From: Bacteroidales bacterium
GTDB lineage: Bacteria; Bacteroidota; Bacteroidia; Bacteroidales; UBA932
Direction of reading: 5' to 3'
NCBI GenBank assembly: GCA_017429765.1
Contig: JAFROJ010000036.1
Location: forward strand, 1-64,000
Length of the DNA stretch: 64,000 bases
In this document: piece after piece, positions 54,576 to 63,059 of the stretch
How positions within the stretch are numbered: the first letter of the stretch is position 1
Layout: the number at the start of each line of letters is the position of its first letter
The notes under the pieces: model-generated
Told to the model about the DNA's origin: nothing
The model's database searches: none
The model's input: the letters and a program-made list of their open reading frames with translations, nothing else
Made by a program: the position numbers and the translations under genes

Positions 54576-55414
54576 CTCAAGTCCTTTGTCTCGCACCAGT
54601 CCATGTCGTTGTAGTCATCGTTCTCACCGCACATTCCCCAGATGAAAGTGTAGTTGCGGGTGGCGCAAGCGGAATGTATGCTCCACTGGGGAGAGATCAC
54701 AGCCTGCTCGTTGCGCATCCAGATATGCCTGGTCTCCTGGGGCTCTCCCATGAAGTGGCAGACAGCGGCGTCCCCGGGCAGCTCGAAATAGAAATAGACC
54801 TCCATCCTGCGGTCGTGGGTGTGGGCAGGCATCGTGTTCCACACGCTGCCGGGGGCCAGTTCGGTCATACCCATCTGAAGCTGGCAGCAAGGAACCACCT
54901 CCTTGACAAGCAAACGATTGATTGTGCGCTCATTAGACTCCTCGAGAGAACCCAGGCGCATCACCACGGCATCCTTTTTAGTGACCTTTTTCACCCCGGT
55001 CTCCCGATGCGCTGGGGCGGAGCAGAAATAGAAGCGGGCGGGCGCTGAGGGATCATCGCTCTTGAAGACCACATGCCGGTCGCCTCGACCGACATAAAGG
55101 GCCTCCTTGTGGTCCAGATGATACTCCTCCTCACCGACTTTCACGCTCCCGGAGCCACCGACATTGATTATCCCGAGTTCCCTGCGCTGGGTGAAATAAT
55201 CAGCCCTGAGAATATCCGGGGCGGAGAGAAGGAGCTCCTCCTCGGCGGGAACGGCCCCGCCGGCGATGATCCTGTCAAACATCGAATAGACCATGTTGAT
55301 CTCATCCGGAGCCAACACCTTCTCGACCAGATATTCCTTGCGGAGCCGGGCGGTGTCGTAATGCTTGGCGTCGAGGTTGCTCGAGGCCTGGCGTACCTCA
55401 CAATTCAGTTTCAT
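54572..55414 (-). CDS. kduI: KduI, 5-dehydro-4-deoxy-D-glucuronate isomerase
   Basis: Converts 5-keto-4-deoxyuronate to 2,5-diketo-3-deoxygluconate, after cleavage of pectin by lyases. The 280-residue cupin starts MKLNCEVRQASSNLDAKHYD. Zinc ligands lie in PAHTHDRRMEVYFYFELP (His, His, Glu) and WSIHSACATRNY (His). Normal length. 66 bp after kduD with a family A repeat in the gap, and overlapping DUF4861. Confidence 0.95.
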   Translation of the reverse strand: MKLNCEVRQASSNLDAKHYDTARLRKEYLVEKVLAPDEINMVYSMFDRIIAGGAVPAEEELLLSAPDILRADYFTQRRELGIINVGGSGSVKVGEEEYHLDHKEALYVGRGDRHVVFKSDDPSAPARFYFCSAPAHRETGVKKVTKKDAVVMRLGSLEESNERTINRLLVKEVVPCCQLQMGMTELAPGSVWNTMPAHTHDRRMEVYFYFELPGDAAVCHFMGEPQETRHIWMRNEQAVISPQWSIHSACATRNYTFIWGMCGENDDYNDMDWCETKDLR

Positions 55415-55455
55415 ATCGTTGTTTTATCTCGTGTCTTTCTGAACGCTATTCTTTG

Positions 55456-55482
55456 TGTCATTCTGAACGAAGTGAAGAATCT
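55456..55482 (+). repeat. Family A single unit at the kduD stop codon
   Basis: TGTCATTCTGAACGAAGTGA and AGAATCT. Its right end overlaps the kduD stop codon (TAG at 55483-55481 on the minus strand). Arms are ATTCT/AGAAT, a compensatory variant of ATCCT/AGGAT in the other copies. Confidence 0.88.
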
Positions 55483-56284
55483 ACCGCGGCTGCTTCCCGA
55501 TGTATGCCAGGATCCCTCCGTCCACGTAGAGAATGTGGCCGTTGACGGCGTCTGACGCGTGGGAGGCGAGGAACACCGCAGGTCCGGCGAGCTCGGAAGG
55601 ATCGAGCCAGCGGCCGGCCGGGGTCTTCGCCCGGATGAAAGAGTCGAAGGGATGGAGGCTGCCGTCAGGGCCCGGCTCCCTGAGGGGAGCGGTCTGCGGG
55701 GTAGCTATATAGCCAGGCCCGAGACCGTTGCACTGGATGTTGTACTCCCCGTATTCAGAACAGATGTTCCTTGTCAGCATCTTGAGGCCGCCCTTCGCGG
55801 CCGCGTAGGCCGAGACAGTCTCCCGCCCGAGCTCGGACATCATCGAGCAGATGTTGATGATCTTCCCCTCCCGGCGCTCCATCATCCCGGGAAGCACCGC
55901 GGCGCTGACAATGTACGGCCCGACGAGGTCGATATCAATGACTTCCTGAAACTGCTCCCGGCTCATCTCGTGCATGGGAATCCGCTTTATTATCCCGGCG
56001 TTGTTGACTAGGATGTCGATCTGGCCCACCTCCTCGTGAATCCTCTCCACCATCCCGGCCACCGCTTTCTCGTCCGTTACGTCACAAAGATAACCTCTGA
56101 CATTCTCTATCCCGGCTTTCTTGAAATTCTCCAACCCGAGGCGGAGAGTGTCCTCGTGACGGTTGTTGAACATGATGGTTCTCGCTCCGGCAGCGGCGAA
56201 AGCCTTGGCTATCTCGAATCCGATGCCATAAGCCCCGCCGGTGATCAGGGCGTTCTTGCCTTCAAGGGAAAAAAGATCTTTCAT
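55481..56284 (-). CDS. kduD: KduD, 2-dehydro-3-deoxy-D-gluconate 5-dehydrogenase
   Basis: SDR enzyme reducing 2,5-diketo-3-deoxygluconate to KDG. NAD-binding TGGAYGIG near residue 15, NNAGI near 93 and the catalytic SAYAAAKGG (Tyr-Lys). The C-terminus NGHILYVDGGILAYIGKQPR is characteristic of KduD, and the stop falls at the edge of a repeat unit. 267 residues, slightly above the usual ~255. First gene of the minus operon kduD-kduI-DUF4861-GH95-GH43, diverging from uxaC. Confidence 0.93.
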   Translation of the reverse strand: MKDLFSLEGKNALITGGAYGIGFEIAKAFAAAGARTIMFNNRHEDTLRLGLENFKKAGIENVRGYLCDVTDEKAVAGMVERIHEEVGQIDILVNNAGIIKRIPMHEMSREQFQEVIDIDLVGPYIVSAAVLPGMMERREGKIINICSMMSELGRETVSAYAAAKGGLKMLTRNICSEYGEYNIQCNGLGPGYIATPQTAPLREPGPDGSLHPFDSFIRAKTPAGRWLDPSELAGPAVFLASHASDAVNGHILYVDGGILAYIGKQPR

Positions 56285-56321
56285 TTAGCTTCAGAATTAA
56301 GTCACTATCGCGAAAATAAAG

Positions 56322-56329
56322 TATTTTTG
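56322..56329 (+). promoter_or_regulatory. Putative -7 box (TATTTTTG) just before uxaC
   Basis: Exact TAnnTTTG ending 5 bp before the uxaC ATG at 56335. If used, the transcript would have almost no leader. The 50-bp gap must also hold the kduD promoter; TATTTTCG on the minus strand (56314-56321) is a near match. Confidence 0.45.
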
Positions 56330-56334
56330 TGATT

Positions 56335-57750
56335 ATGAGATTCATCAATGACAATTTCATGCTCGGCAACGAGACAGCCAGGTCGCTGTACCACGAGCAT
56401 GCCGCGAAGATGCCGATTATCGACTACCATTGCCACCTTGTCCCGAGGCAGATAGCAGAGAACATCCAATTCAGGGACATCACCCAGCTATGGCTAGTGG
56501 ACGGCCATGCCGGCGACCATTACAAGTGGCGCGCCATGAGGGCCAACGGAGTGCCTGAGGAATACATCACCGGAGGGACAAAGACCCCTTGGGAGACCTT
56601 CGAGAAGTGGGCGGAGACCGTTCCCTACACCATGCGTAACCCGCTCTATCACTGGACCCACCTCGAGCTCAGCAGGGTCTTCGGGATCGACGAGCTTCTC
56701 AGCCCCAAGACGGCCAGGGAGATATTCGAGAAATGTAACGCGATGCTGGCCACCGAGGAGTTCCGGGGGCAGTCACTCATCAGGAAATTCGGGGTGGAGG
56801 TCGTCTGCACGACCGACGATCCCGCCGACGACCTGCGCTGGCACAAGATGATAGCCGAGAATCCCTTCGGGACCAAGGTTCTCCCGGCCTGGAGGCCGGA
56901 CAAGGCCATGGCTGTGGAGGATCCGAAGGCTTACAAGGCCTACCTCAAAACCCTTGGCGAGGCGGCCGACAAGGAGATCGACTCCTACGCCGACCTGATC
57001 GAGGCTCTCGAGAAGCGCCACCAGTTCTTCGCCTCCAGAGGATGCAAGCTCTCCGACCACGGGATGGACACCTTCTACGGGGCGGACTACACTGAGCTGG
57101 AGATCGAGCTGATATTCAAGAAAGTGCTTCTCGGGAAGGCCCCCGGCCCCAAAGAGCTGGAGAAGTTCCGTAGCGCCTTCCTGCACGACATGGCGGTCAT
57201 GGACGCCGAGTCCGGATGGGCCCAGCAGTTCCACGTCGGGCCCCTCAGGAACAACAACACCAAGATGTTCCGCTCGATCGGGCCGGACACCGGTTTCGAC
57301 GCCATCCACGACCTTCCCGTGGCCGCGGCCGGTCACAGGTTCTTCGACCGCCTGGCCTCGGAGGACAAACTCGCGAAGACCATCCTATATTGCCTCAACC
57401 CAAAGGACAACGAGGTCATGATGGCGATGGCTTACACTTTCAATGACGGCACCTTCCCCGGAAAGATGCAGTTCGGGTCGGGATGGTGGTTACTCGACCA
57501 GGAGGACGGGATGCGCAGGCAGATGAACGCCCTCTCCGCCCAAGGTCTCATCAGCCGCTTCGTCGGCATGCTCACGGACAGCCGCAGCTTCATCAGCTAT
57601 CCTCGGCACGAGTATTTCCGCCGCATCCTCTGCGATGTGATCGGCGCTGATGTCGAGAGCGGCAAACTGCCCGCCTCAGAGCTTGACTTCATCGGCAAGA
57701 TGGTGGAGGACATAAGCTACAACAACGCCAAGAATTATTTCGGTTTCTGA
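56335..57750 (+). CDS. uxaC: UxaC, glucuronate/galacturonate isomerase
   Basis: Converts D-galacturonate to tagaturonate and D-glucuronate to fructuronate. MRFINDNFMLGNETARSLYH then MPIIDYHCHLVPRQIAE, the amidohydrolase-like metal motif (HxH). GDHYKWRAMRANGVPEEY, ETVPYTMRNPLYHWTHLEL and the C-terminal RHEYFRRILCDVIG are conserved. 471 residues, normal. A GTG at 56329 lies in the -7 box and is not preferred. First gene of uxaC-kdgK-eda-exuT. UxaA and UxaB, needed for the full galacturonate route, are not in the window. Confidence 0.95.
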   Translation: MRFINDNFMLGNETARSLYHEHAAKMPIIDYHCHLVPRQIAENIQFRDITQLWLVDGHAGDHYKWRAMRANGVPEEYITGGTKTPWETFEKWAETVPYTMRNPLYHWTHLELSRVFGIDELLSPKTAREIFEKCNAMLATEEFRGQSLIRKFGVEVVCTTDDPADDLRWHKMIAENPFGTKVLPAWRPDKAMAVEDPKAYKAYLKTLGEAADKEIDSYADLIEALEKRHQFFASRGCKLSDHGMDTFYGADYTELEIELIFKKVLLGKAPGPKELEKFRSAFLHDMAVMDAESGWAQQFHVGPLRNNNTKMFRSIGPDTGFDAIHDLPVAAAGHRFFDRLASEDKLAKTILYCLNPKDNEVMMAMAYTFNDGTFPGKMQFGSGWWLLDQEDGMRRQMNALSAQGLISRFVGMLTDSRSFISYPRHEYFRRILCDVIGADVESGKLPASELDFIGKMVEDISYNNAKNYFGF

Positions 57751-57758
57751 TCGGGAAT

Positions 57759-58799
57759 ATGCCTAAAGTCGTCACATTCGGAGAGATAATGCTCCGTCTC
57801 TCCACCCAGGGACACCTGCGTTTCACCCAGGCGAGACAGTTCGACGCGACCTTCGGAGGCGGAGAGGCCAACGTGGCCGTCTCATTGGCGAATTTCGGGA
57901 TGGACGCCCGGTTCGTCACACGTTTACCCAGGAATGACATCGCCGAGAGCTGCCTGCGGGATCTCAGGTCCTATGGGGTCGACACCGGCCACTGCGTCTT
58001 CGGCGGAGAGCGTATGGGAATATATTTCCTTGAGACAGGGGCTGTAGCCCGCCCGAGCAAGGTGATTTACGACAGGGCGAACTCGGCGATCTCCACGATC
58101 GGGCCAGGGATGATTGACTGGGACAAGGCCCTGGAAGGGGCAGTCTGGTTCCATTGGACAGGGATAACTCCGGCGATCAGCCAGGGCGCCGCCGAGGTGT
58201 GCCATGAGGCCATAAAGACTGCCAACAAGCTGGGTGTCACGGTGTCCTGCGACCTGAACTTCCGCAAGAACCTTTGGAAATACGGGAAGACGGCCTCGGA
58301 GGTCATGCCCGCCCTTGTCGAAGGCTGCGACATAATCATAGGAAACGAGGAGGACGCCGGGAAGGTCTTCGGGATCAAGCCCGAAGGTTTCGACGCCTCC
58401 AGAGACGGTAAGAACGTGGAACAAGAGAGGTTCAGGGGCGTGGCCGAGAGGATTATGGAGAGATTCCCCCGGGCGAAGATGGTCGCCATAACTGTCCGGG
58501 GCTCCGTGAACGCCAGCGTCAACACCTGGGGAGGCGTGCTTTGGGATGGGAGAAACCTCTATCAATCACCACGTTACGAAATCACTCACATAGTTGACCG
58601 GGTCGGAGGGGGAGACAGCTTCGCCGCCGGCCTGATCTACGGGCTTTTGACCTACGGCGGTGACAGCCAAAAGGCGATTGACTTCGCCGCGGCGGCCTCC
58701 TGCCTGAAACACACGGTGTTCGGCGACTTCAACCAGGTCAGCGTGGCTGAGGTTGAGAACCTTATGGGAGGAGACGGCTCAGGCCGGATCTCCCGCTAG
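57759..58799 (+). CDS. kdgK: 2-dehydro-3-deoxygluconate kinase (PfkB family)
   Basis: Phosphorylates KDG, the point where the lyase (KduI/KduD) and hydrolase (UxaC) routes join. PfkB markers are [16 protein letters not shown] near the N-terminus and [16 protein letters not shown] (catalytic Asp) near residue 285. [11 protein letters not shown] supports a KDG kinase. 346 residues. 8 bp after uxaC; followed by a mosaic repeat and eda. Confidence 0.92.
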   Translation: MPKVVTFGEIMLRLSTQGHLRFTQARQFDATFGGGEANVAVSLANFGMDARFVTRLPRNDIAESCLRDLRSYGVDTGHCVFGGERMGIYFLETGAVARPSKVIYDRANSAISTIGPGMIDWDKALEGAVWFHWTGITPAISQGAAEVCHEAIKTANKLGVTVSCDLNFRKNLWKYGKTASEVMPALVEGCDIIIGNEEDAGKVFGIKPEGFDASRDGKNVEQERFRGVAERIMERFPRAKMVAITVRGSVNASVNTWGGVLWDGRNLYQSPRYEITHIVDRVGGGDSFAAGLIYGLLTYGGDSQKAIDFAAAASCLKHTVFGDFNQVSVAEVENLMGGDGSGRISR

Positions 58800-58800
58800 G

Positions 58801-58852
58801 TGTCATTCTGAGCTTTGTCCCAAGCTTGTCGAAGGGCGAAGCGAAGAATCTA
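58801..58852 (+). repeat. Mosaic element: family A with a family B piece inside, between kdgK and eda
   Basis: TGTCATTCTGAG, then GTCCCAAGCTTGTCGAAGGG (family B arm), then CGAAGCGAAGAATCT (rest of family A). The outer arms ATTCT/AGAAT pair as in the kduD copy. It starts 1 bp after the kdgK stop; the eda frame is open through it. Confidence 0.85.
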
Positions 58853-58866
58853 ATAATGAACGTTTT

Positions 58867-59532
58867 ATGGCAAAATACAATAAACTTCGAGTAATACAGG
58901 CCATGAAGGAGACGGGACTGGTCCCGGTCTTCTACAATGCCGACATCGAGACTTCCAAGAATGTCCTGAAAGCCTGTTATGAGGGCGGGGTTAGGGTGTT
59001 CGAGTTCACCAACCGCGGCGATTTCGCCCAAGAGGTGTTCGGGGAGCTGGTCAAGTTCGCCGGGAAAGAGCTCCCGGGGATGATCGTGGGCGCCGGATCG
59101 ATCGTGGATCCTTACACGGCTGCCATATTCATACAGCTTGGGGCCAACTTTGTGGTGGGTCCCACATTCAACCCGGACGTGGCCAAGGTCTGCAACCGAA
59201 GGCTTATCCCCTATTGCCCGGGCTGCGCCACCCCGACCGAGATCGGCGCCGCGCAAGAGGCGGGTTGCGACATCTGCAAGGTCTTCCCCGGGGATGTCCT
59301 CGGCCCGGCTTTCGTCAAGAGCGTCAAGGCCCCCATGCCATGGAGCCAGCTGATGGTGACCGGCGGGGTCAAGCCCGAGAGGAGCAATCTCGAGGCGTGG
59401 TTCAAGGCCGGAACCACCTGTGTGGGAATGGGTTCCAACCTGTTCCCTAAGGACGTTACCGCCGCCGGCGAGTGGGGAATAATCTCCGGGCTCTGCTCTG
59501 AAGTGTTGGAAATAATAAAAACTCTCAAGTGA
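58867..59532 (+). CDS. eda: KDPG (and possibly KHG) aldolase
   Basis: Splits 2-keto-3-deoxy-6-phosphogluconate to pyruvate and glyceraldehyde 3-phosphate. The start at 58867 gives [20 protein letters not shown]; the open frame starts 38 codons earlier but reads the repeat. [10 protein letters not shown] holds the catalytic Glu and [10 protein letters not shown] the Schiff-base Lys. [12 protein letters not shown] is the phosphate-binding end. 221 residues, normal. 1 bp before exuT. Confidence 0.94.
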   Translation: MAKYNKLRVIQAMKETGLVPVFYNADIETSKNVLKACYEGGVRVFEFTNRGDFAQEVFGELVKFAGKELPGMIVGAGSIVDPYTAAIFIQLGANFVVGPTFNPDVAKVCNRRLIPYCPGCATPTEIGAAQEAGCDICKVFPGDVLGPAFVKSVKAPMPWSQLMVTGGVKPERSNLEAWFKAGTTCVGMGSNLFPKDVTAAGEWGIISGLCSEVLEIIKTLK

Positions 59533-59533
59533 T

Positions 59534-60985
59534 ATGTCAACCCAGAAAAAACTGATGACCGACTGGAGATGGTGGATTTGCAGCCTTCTCTTCGTGGCCA
59601 CCACGGTCAACTACCTTGACCGCCAAGTGCTCTCGCTCACCTACGAGGAGTTCATCAAGCCCGAATTCCATTGGACTGACGCCAACTATGGAACGATCAC
59701 GTCCTTCTTCTCCATCCTTTACGCGATAGCCTGCCTGTTCGCGGGCAAGTTTGTCGATTGGATGGGCACCAAGAAGGGTTATCTGATCGCCATCGGTGTC
59801 TGGTCGGCGGGCGCCGTGATGCACGCCGCCTGCGGCTGGGCCTCGGCCCATCTCGGCGGCTTCGACTCGGTTGCCGCCATGCGGGCCGTTGAGGCCGGCA
59901 GCAACGCCGCCCTGGCCATCGCCACCACGTCGGTCTATCTGTTCCTGCTATGCCGAGGCATTCTCGCGCTTGGAGAGGCCGGTAACTTCCCCGCCGCCAT
60001 CAAGGTGACCGCCGAGTATTTCCCGAAGAAGGACAGGGCTTTCGCCACGTCCATCTTCAACGCCGGCGCGTCTGTCGGAGCCCTCGCCGCCCCCCTGTGC
60101 ATCCCACCTCTCGCCAAGGCTCTCGGATGGGAATGGGCATTCATCATCATCGGCGGACTGGGCTTCATCTGGATGTTCTTCTGGAACTTCATGTACGACA
60201 AGCCCGAGAAGAGCAAGCATGTGAACGAGGCCGAGCTTGAATACATCCTCCAGGACGACGCCGAGGAGGCCGCCGAGAAAGCGGCCCTGGCGCAAGAGAA
60301 ATCCATTCCCTTCGTCCAGGCCTTCAAGTACAGGCAGACCTGGTCTTTCGTTGTCGGAAAGTTCCTGACTGACGGCGTGTGGTGGTTCTTCCTCTTCTGG
60401 GCGCCTTCCTATTTCAGCAACCAGTTCGGGGCCCCGGCGACCTCAGTGAGGGGCCAGGCGCTGATTTTCACGCTCTACGCGATCGTCACCGTTGTCTCAC
60501 TGATAGGAGGCTATCTTCCCAAGGTGTTCGTGGAGAAGAAGGGTATGCATCCCTATTCAGGACGAATGCTGGCCATGCTGCTGTTCGCCTTCCTGCCCCT
60601 GTGTTCCCTGTTCGCCCAGCCGCTGGGTGTGCATTTCAACTCCCCTTGGTGGCCGGCGATCCTTATAGGTCTGGCCGCCGCGGGCCACCAGGCGTGGTCC
60701 GCCAACATCTTCTCCACTGTCGGGGACATGTTCCCCAAGGGCGCCATCGCCACCATCACAGGCATCGGCGCGATGGCCGGGGGGGTAGGTTCGATGATCA
60801 TCCAGAAAGTGGCCGGAAACCTGTTCACGCATGCCGAGGAGGCCGGGGCGGCGTTCCATTTCCTTGGTTTCGAAGGCAAGCCCGCAGGGTATTTCATGGT
60901 GTTCTGCTTCTGCGGAATAGCCTACCTGCTGGCCTGGACGATCATGAGACTCCTTGTCCCGAAGTACAAGCCCGTCGAGCTGTAG
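59534..60985 (+). CDS. exuT: MFS hexuronate transporter (ExuT-like)
   Basis: Inner-membrane uptake of galacturonate/glucuronate. 483 residues with about 12 membrane helices. The start WRWWICSLLFVATTVNYLDR and ILYAIACLFAGKFVDWMGTK (MFS A-motif) are typical of anion:cation symporters of the ExuT type. LCRGILALGEAGNFPAAIKV is highly characteristic. It is the last gene of the uxaC operon; the stop is 2 bp from the stop of the convergent gene. Confidence 0.92.
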   Translation: MSTQKKLMTDWRWWICSLLFVATTVNYLDRQVLSLTYEEFIKPEFHWTDANYGTITSFFSILYAIACLFAGKFVDWMGTKKGYLIAIGVWSAGAVMHAACGWASAHLGGFDSVAAMRAVEAGSNAALAIATTSVYLFLLCRGILALGEAGNFPAAIKVTAEYFPKKDRAFATSIFNAGASVGALAAPLCIPPLAKALGWEWAFIIIGGLGFIWMFFWNFMYDKPEKSKHVNEAELEYILQDDAEEAAEKAALAQEKSIPFVQAFKYRQTWSFVVGKFLTDGVWWFFLFWAPSYFSNQFGAPATSVRGQALIFTLYAIVTVVSLIGGYLPKVFVEKKGMHPYSGRMLAMLLFAFLPLCSLFAQPLGVHFNSPWWPAILIGLAAAGHQAWSANIFSTVGDMFPKGAIATITGIGAMAGGVGSMIIQKVAGNLFTHAEEAGAAFHFLGFEGKPAGYFMVFCFCGIAYLLAWTIMRLLVPKYKPVEL

Positions 60986-60987
60986 CC

Positions 60988-61563
60988 TTACTTGGTGTCG
61001 GTGTAGCAACCTTCGACAGTGACGTTTCCGCCCTCCACGATGTAGAGGTTGTCACGTGTCGCGGGATAGCGGAAAATGAAATCTTTGAGTTTCACGTTCT
61101 CGCAATCCTTCAAATAGATAAGAGTCGGGACAACCGCCTCCTCTATATGCCTCATCTTCACCTGCTCGCGGATGTTGACAAGGAGACCGGGGCCTCTGCC
61201 ATCGATGACGCCCTTGCCGGCGATGGTCACATCCTTCACGCCCTCGCCCCAGAACACACCTTTGTGGCCACCGTAAGCGTAGATGTTAGTTGAACCAACT
61301 ATCACCGCGCCCTCGCGGAGATAAATGTCCACTCCGGATTTGAGTTCGATCGCTCCGGTAAGGTAGCGTCCGACACTGAACTCAAGGGTTCCACCACCCT
61401 TCCCGGCGATGAAATCGATCGCCTTCTGGATGGAGGTTGTGTTGTCGGTGGCGCCGTCGCTCCTGATACCGAAGAAAGAGGACTTATAGACCGGCTGTTT
61501 ATCCTGCGCGATCCCCGCCATCGAGACAAGCAGCAGGGAGGCTATGATCAGTATCTTTTTCAT
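60988..61563 (-). CDS. Short GH28-like beta-helix protein (191 aa)
   Basis: A secreted protein (signal MKKILIIASLLLVSMAGIAQ) matching only the first half of GH28: SSFFGIRSDGATDNTTSIQK, TLEFSVGRYLTGAIELKSGV, VTIAGKGVIDGRGPGLL. It stops at CYTDTK before the region that carries the catalytic aspartates. Either a natural short helix protein, for example substrate binding, or a truncated GH28 that has kept a clean frame. Its ATG overlaps the stop of the full GH28 gene upstream. Confidence 0.8.
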   Translation of the reverse strand: MKKILIIASLLLVSMAGIAQDKQPVYKSSFFGIRSDGATDNTTSIQKAIDFIAGKGGGTLEFSVGRYLTGAIELKSGVDIYLREGAVIVGSTNIYAYGGHKGVFWGEGVKDVTIAGKGVIDGRGPGLLVNIREQVKMRHIEEAVVPTLIYLKDCENVKLKDFIFRYPATRDNLYIVEGGNVTVEGCYTDTK

Positions 61564-63059
61564 TTCTTCTTGATGTTCTTAGTGTCCTTGTTGATAATCT
61601 GCTTCTTGCCCTTAGGGGCGGTGTCCTGGTTGATCTCCACATCCTTGAGCCTCAGCCCGTTGACATCGTCGGTGACGATGGCGGGACGGTAGTCCTCACC
61701 GTCGACGGTGATCTTCACGTTGTCAAAGACGATCCCGTCGGCGTGACGGATATAGAAGCCCCAGGCGGGGAGTTCCTTCCAGTTGGAGAATTCCGGATAA
61801 CTGGTCTCTTTCTCCTCGATGGCGGCCAGCTCTTCCTTGGAGGTTCCCGCATAGGCATATTCAGGGTCGGCATGGCCGGGATACACGATCTCGATGTTCT
61901 CCAGGCGCACATTCTCGATCTTAATGTCGGGATTGCCGTAGATGATGCTTGGACAGACATTGCGGGGCAGATCCTCGACAGGACCCTCATAGCTGTAGCC
62001 CGCGTCAGGCTTGTCGAGAGGGACCTCTGCGTACATGTTCTTTATGACGATGTTCCTCAGGTACGGCTTCTGGTCGTCACGGGTGTGGCGGGTGCCTGTG
62101 CGGAGGAAGATCGGGTTGCCGGTGTGGATGCTCTCGATCCCGTCGATCTCCACATCCTCTATCGTCGCGCCGTCCACCGTGGCGATCGTGATGGCGCTGC
62201 GGTAGGTGTCGTAGATCTTGATATTCTTGAACTTGAAGTTCTTGAACTTACCCCTGGTGTAGGTCCCGAACTTGATCCCGTTGGCGCTGGAACGGCCGAC
62301 GCAGTTCTCGACGAGGATGTTCTCGCTGACACCGTCGTTGCTATGGCTCTTGAAGCAATAGACGTCATCGGCGGCGTCGAAGAAGCAGTCGCGGATGATC
62401 ACGTCGCTGCTGTCGACTATGTCGATGCCATCGTTGTTCCAATAGGACTTGGCGTCCACATGAACCCTTTCCACAAGGATGTCGCGGCATTTGTCGTACT
62501 GCTGGTTCCAGCAACCGGGATCCCTGAGGGTGATGTCGCGGATCACGATGCCCTCGCACTTGTAGAAGTGGATATTCTCGGGACGCTGGGCCTCCTGGAG
62601 ACGGTCGTTGTTCAAGGCGTCCTCGAACACTCCGAGGTGGACGAAATCAATGAATCTGGTGGCGATGCCGAAGCCGCGGCCGTTTATGGTGCCGCCACCC
62701 TCGATCCCGATATTCTTCTGCCCGATGGCGAAGATCAAGGATGTCCACTTTGCCACGGGGTCCTTGATGTAGTCGAAGGGGTTCAGGGAGCCGAGAAGGG
62801 AGCAATCCTCGTCGATCCAGAGAGTGACCCCATCCTTGAGGTAGATGGTGCCGGTGACATAGTCCCCGTTGTCCAGTACCACCCTGCCGCCACCATGGGT
62901 GGAGACGAAATCGATGGCGGCCTGTATGCTGACGGTGTTGACGGTGAAGCCGTCCGGGACGGCGCCGAAATCCCTCGCGAAGAAGTCAGCGGCCCCGAGC
63001 GAATGGCCAGCGACCGCGAGAAGCAGCGTCATCGCTGCGAGTCTTAGGAATCTTTTCAT
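61560..63059 (-). CDS. GH28 polygalacturonase-family enzyme, copy 2
   Basis: A 499-residue secreted enzyme. Signal MKRFLRLAAMTLLLAVAGHS, then RDFGAVPDGFTVNTVSIQAA. Catalytic segments WNNDGIDIVDS and DAADDVYCFKSHSN, then GRSSANGIKFGTYTRGKFKN. Same plan as copy 1, including YSYEGPVEDLPRN and NWKELPAWGFYIRHADG. Overlaps both neighbours by 4 bases, so is translationally coupled in a rhamnosidase-GH28-GH28-like operon. Confidence 0.93.
   Translation of the reverse strand: MKRFLRLAAMTLLLAVAGHSLGAADFFARDFGAVPDGFTVNTVSIQAAIDFVSTHGGGRVVLDNGDYVTGTIYLKDGVTLWIDEDCSLLGSLNPFDYIKDPVAKWTSLIFAIGQKNIGIEGGGTINGRGFGIATRFIDFVHLGVFEDALNNDRLQEAQRPENIHFYKCEGIVIRDITLRDPGCWNQQYDKCRDILVERVHVDAKSYWNNDGIDIVDSSDVIIRDCFFDAADDVYCFKSHSNDGVSENILVENCVGRSSANGIKFGTYTRGKFKNFKFKNIKIYDTYRSAITIATVDGATIEDVEIDGIESIHTGNPIFLRTGTRHTRDDQKPYLRNIVIKNMYAEVPLDKPDAGYSYEGPVEDLPRNVCPSIIYGNPDIKIENVRLENIEIVYPGHADPEYAYAGTSKEELAAIEEKETSYPEFSNWKELPAWGFYIRHADGIVFDNVKITVDGEDYRPAIVTDDVNGLRLKDVEINQDTAPKGKKQIINKDTKNIKKK

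Noticed and set aside
58753..58866. Upstream start for eda inside kdgK
   Set aside because: The extra 38 codons overlap kdgK and the mosaic repeat; the ATG at 58867 matches the family start.
61743..63047. Plus-strand open frame (434 codons) opposite GH28 copy 2
   Set aside because: Antisense shadow of a GH28 with clear catalytic motifs; no recognisable domain.
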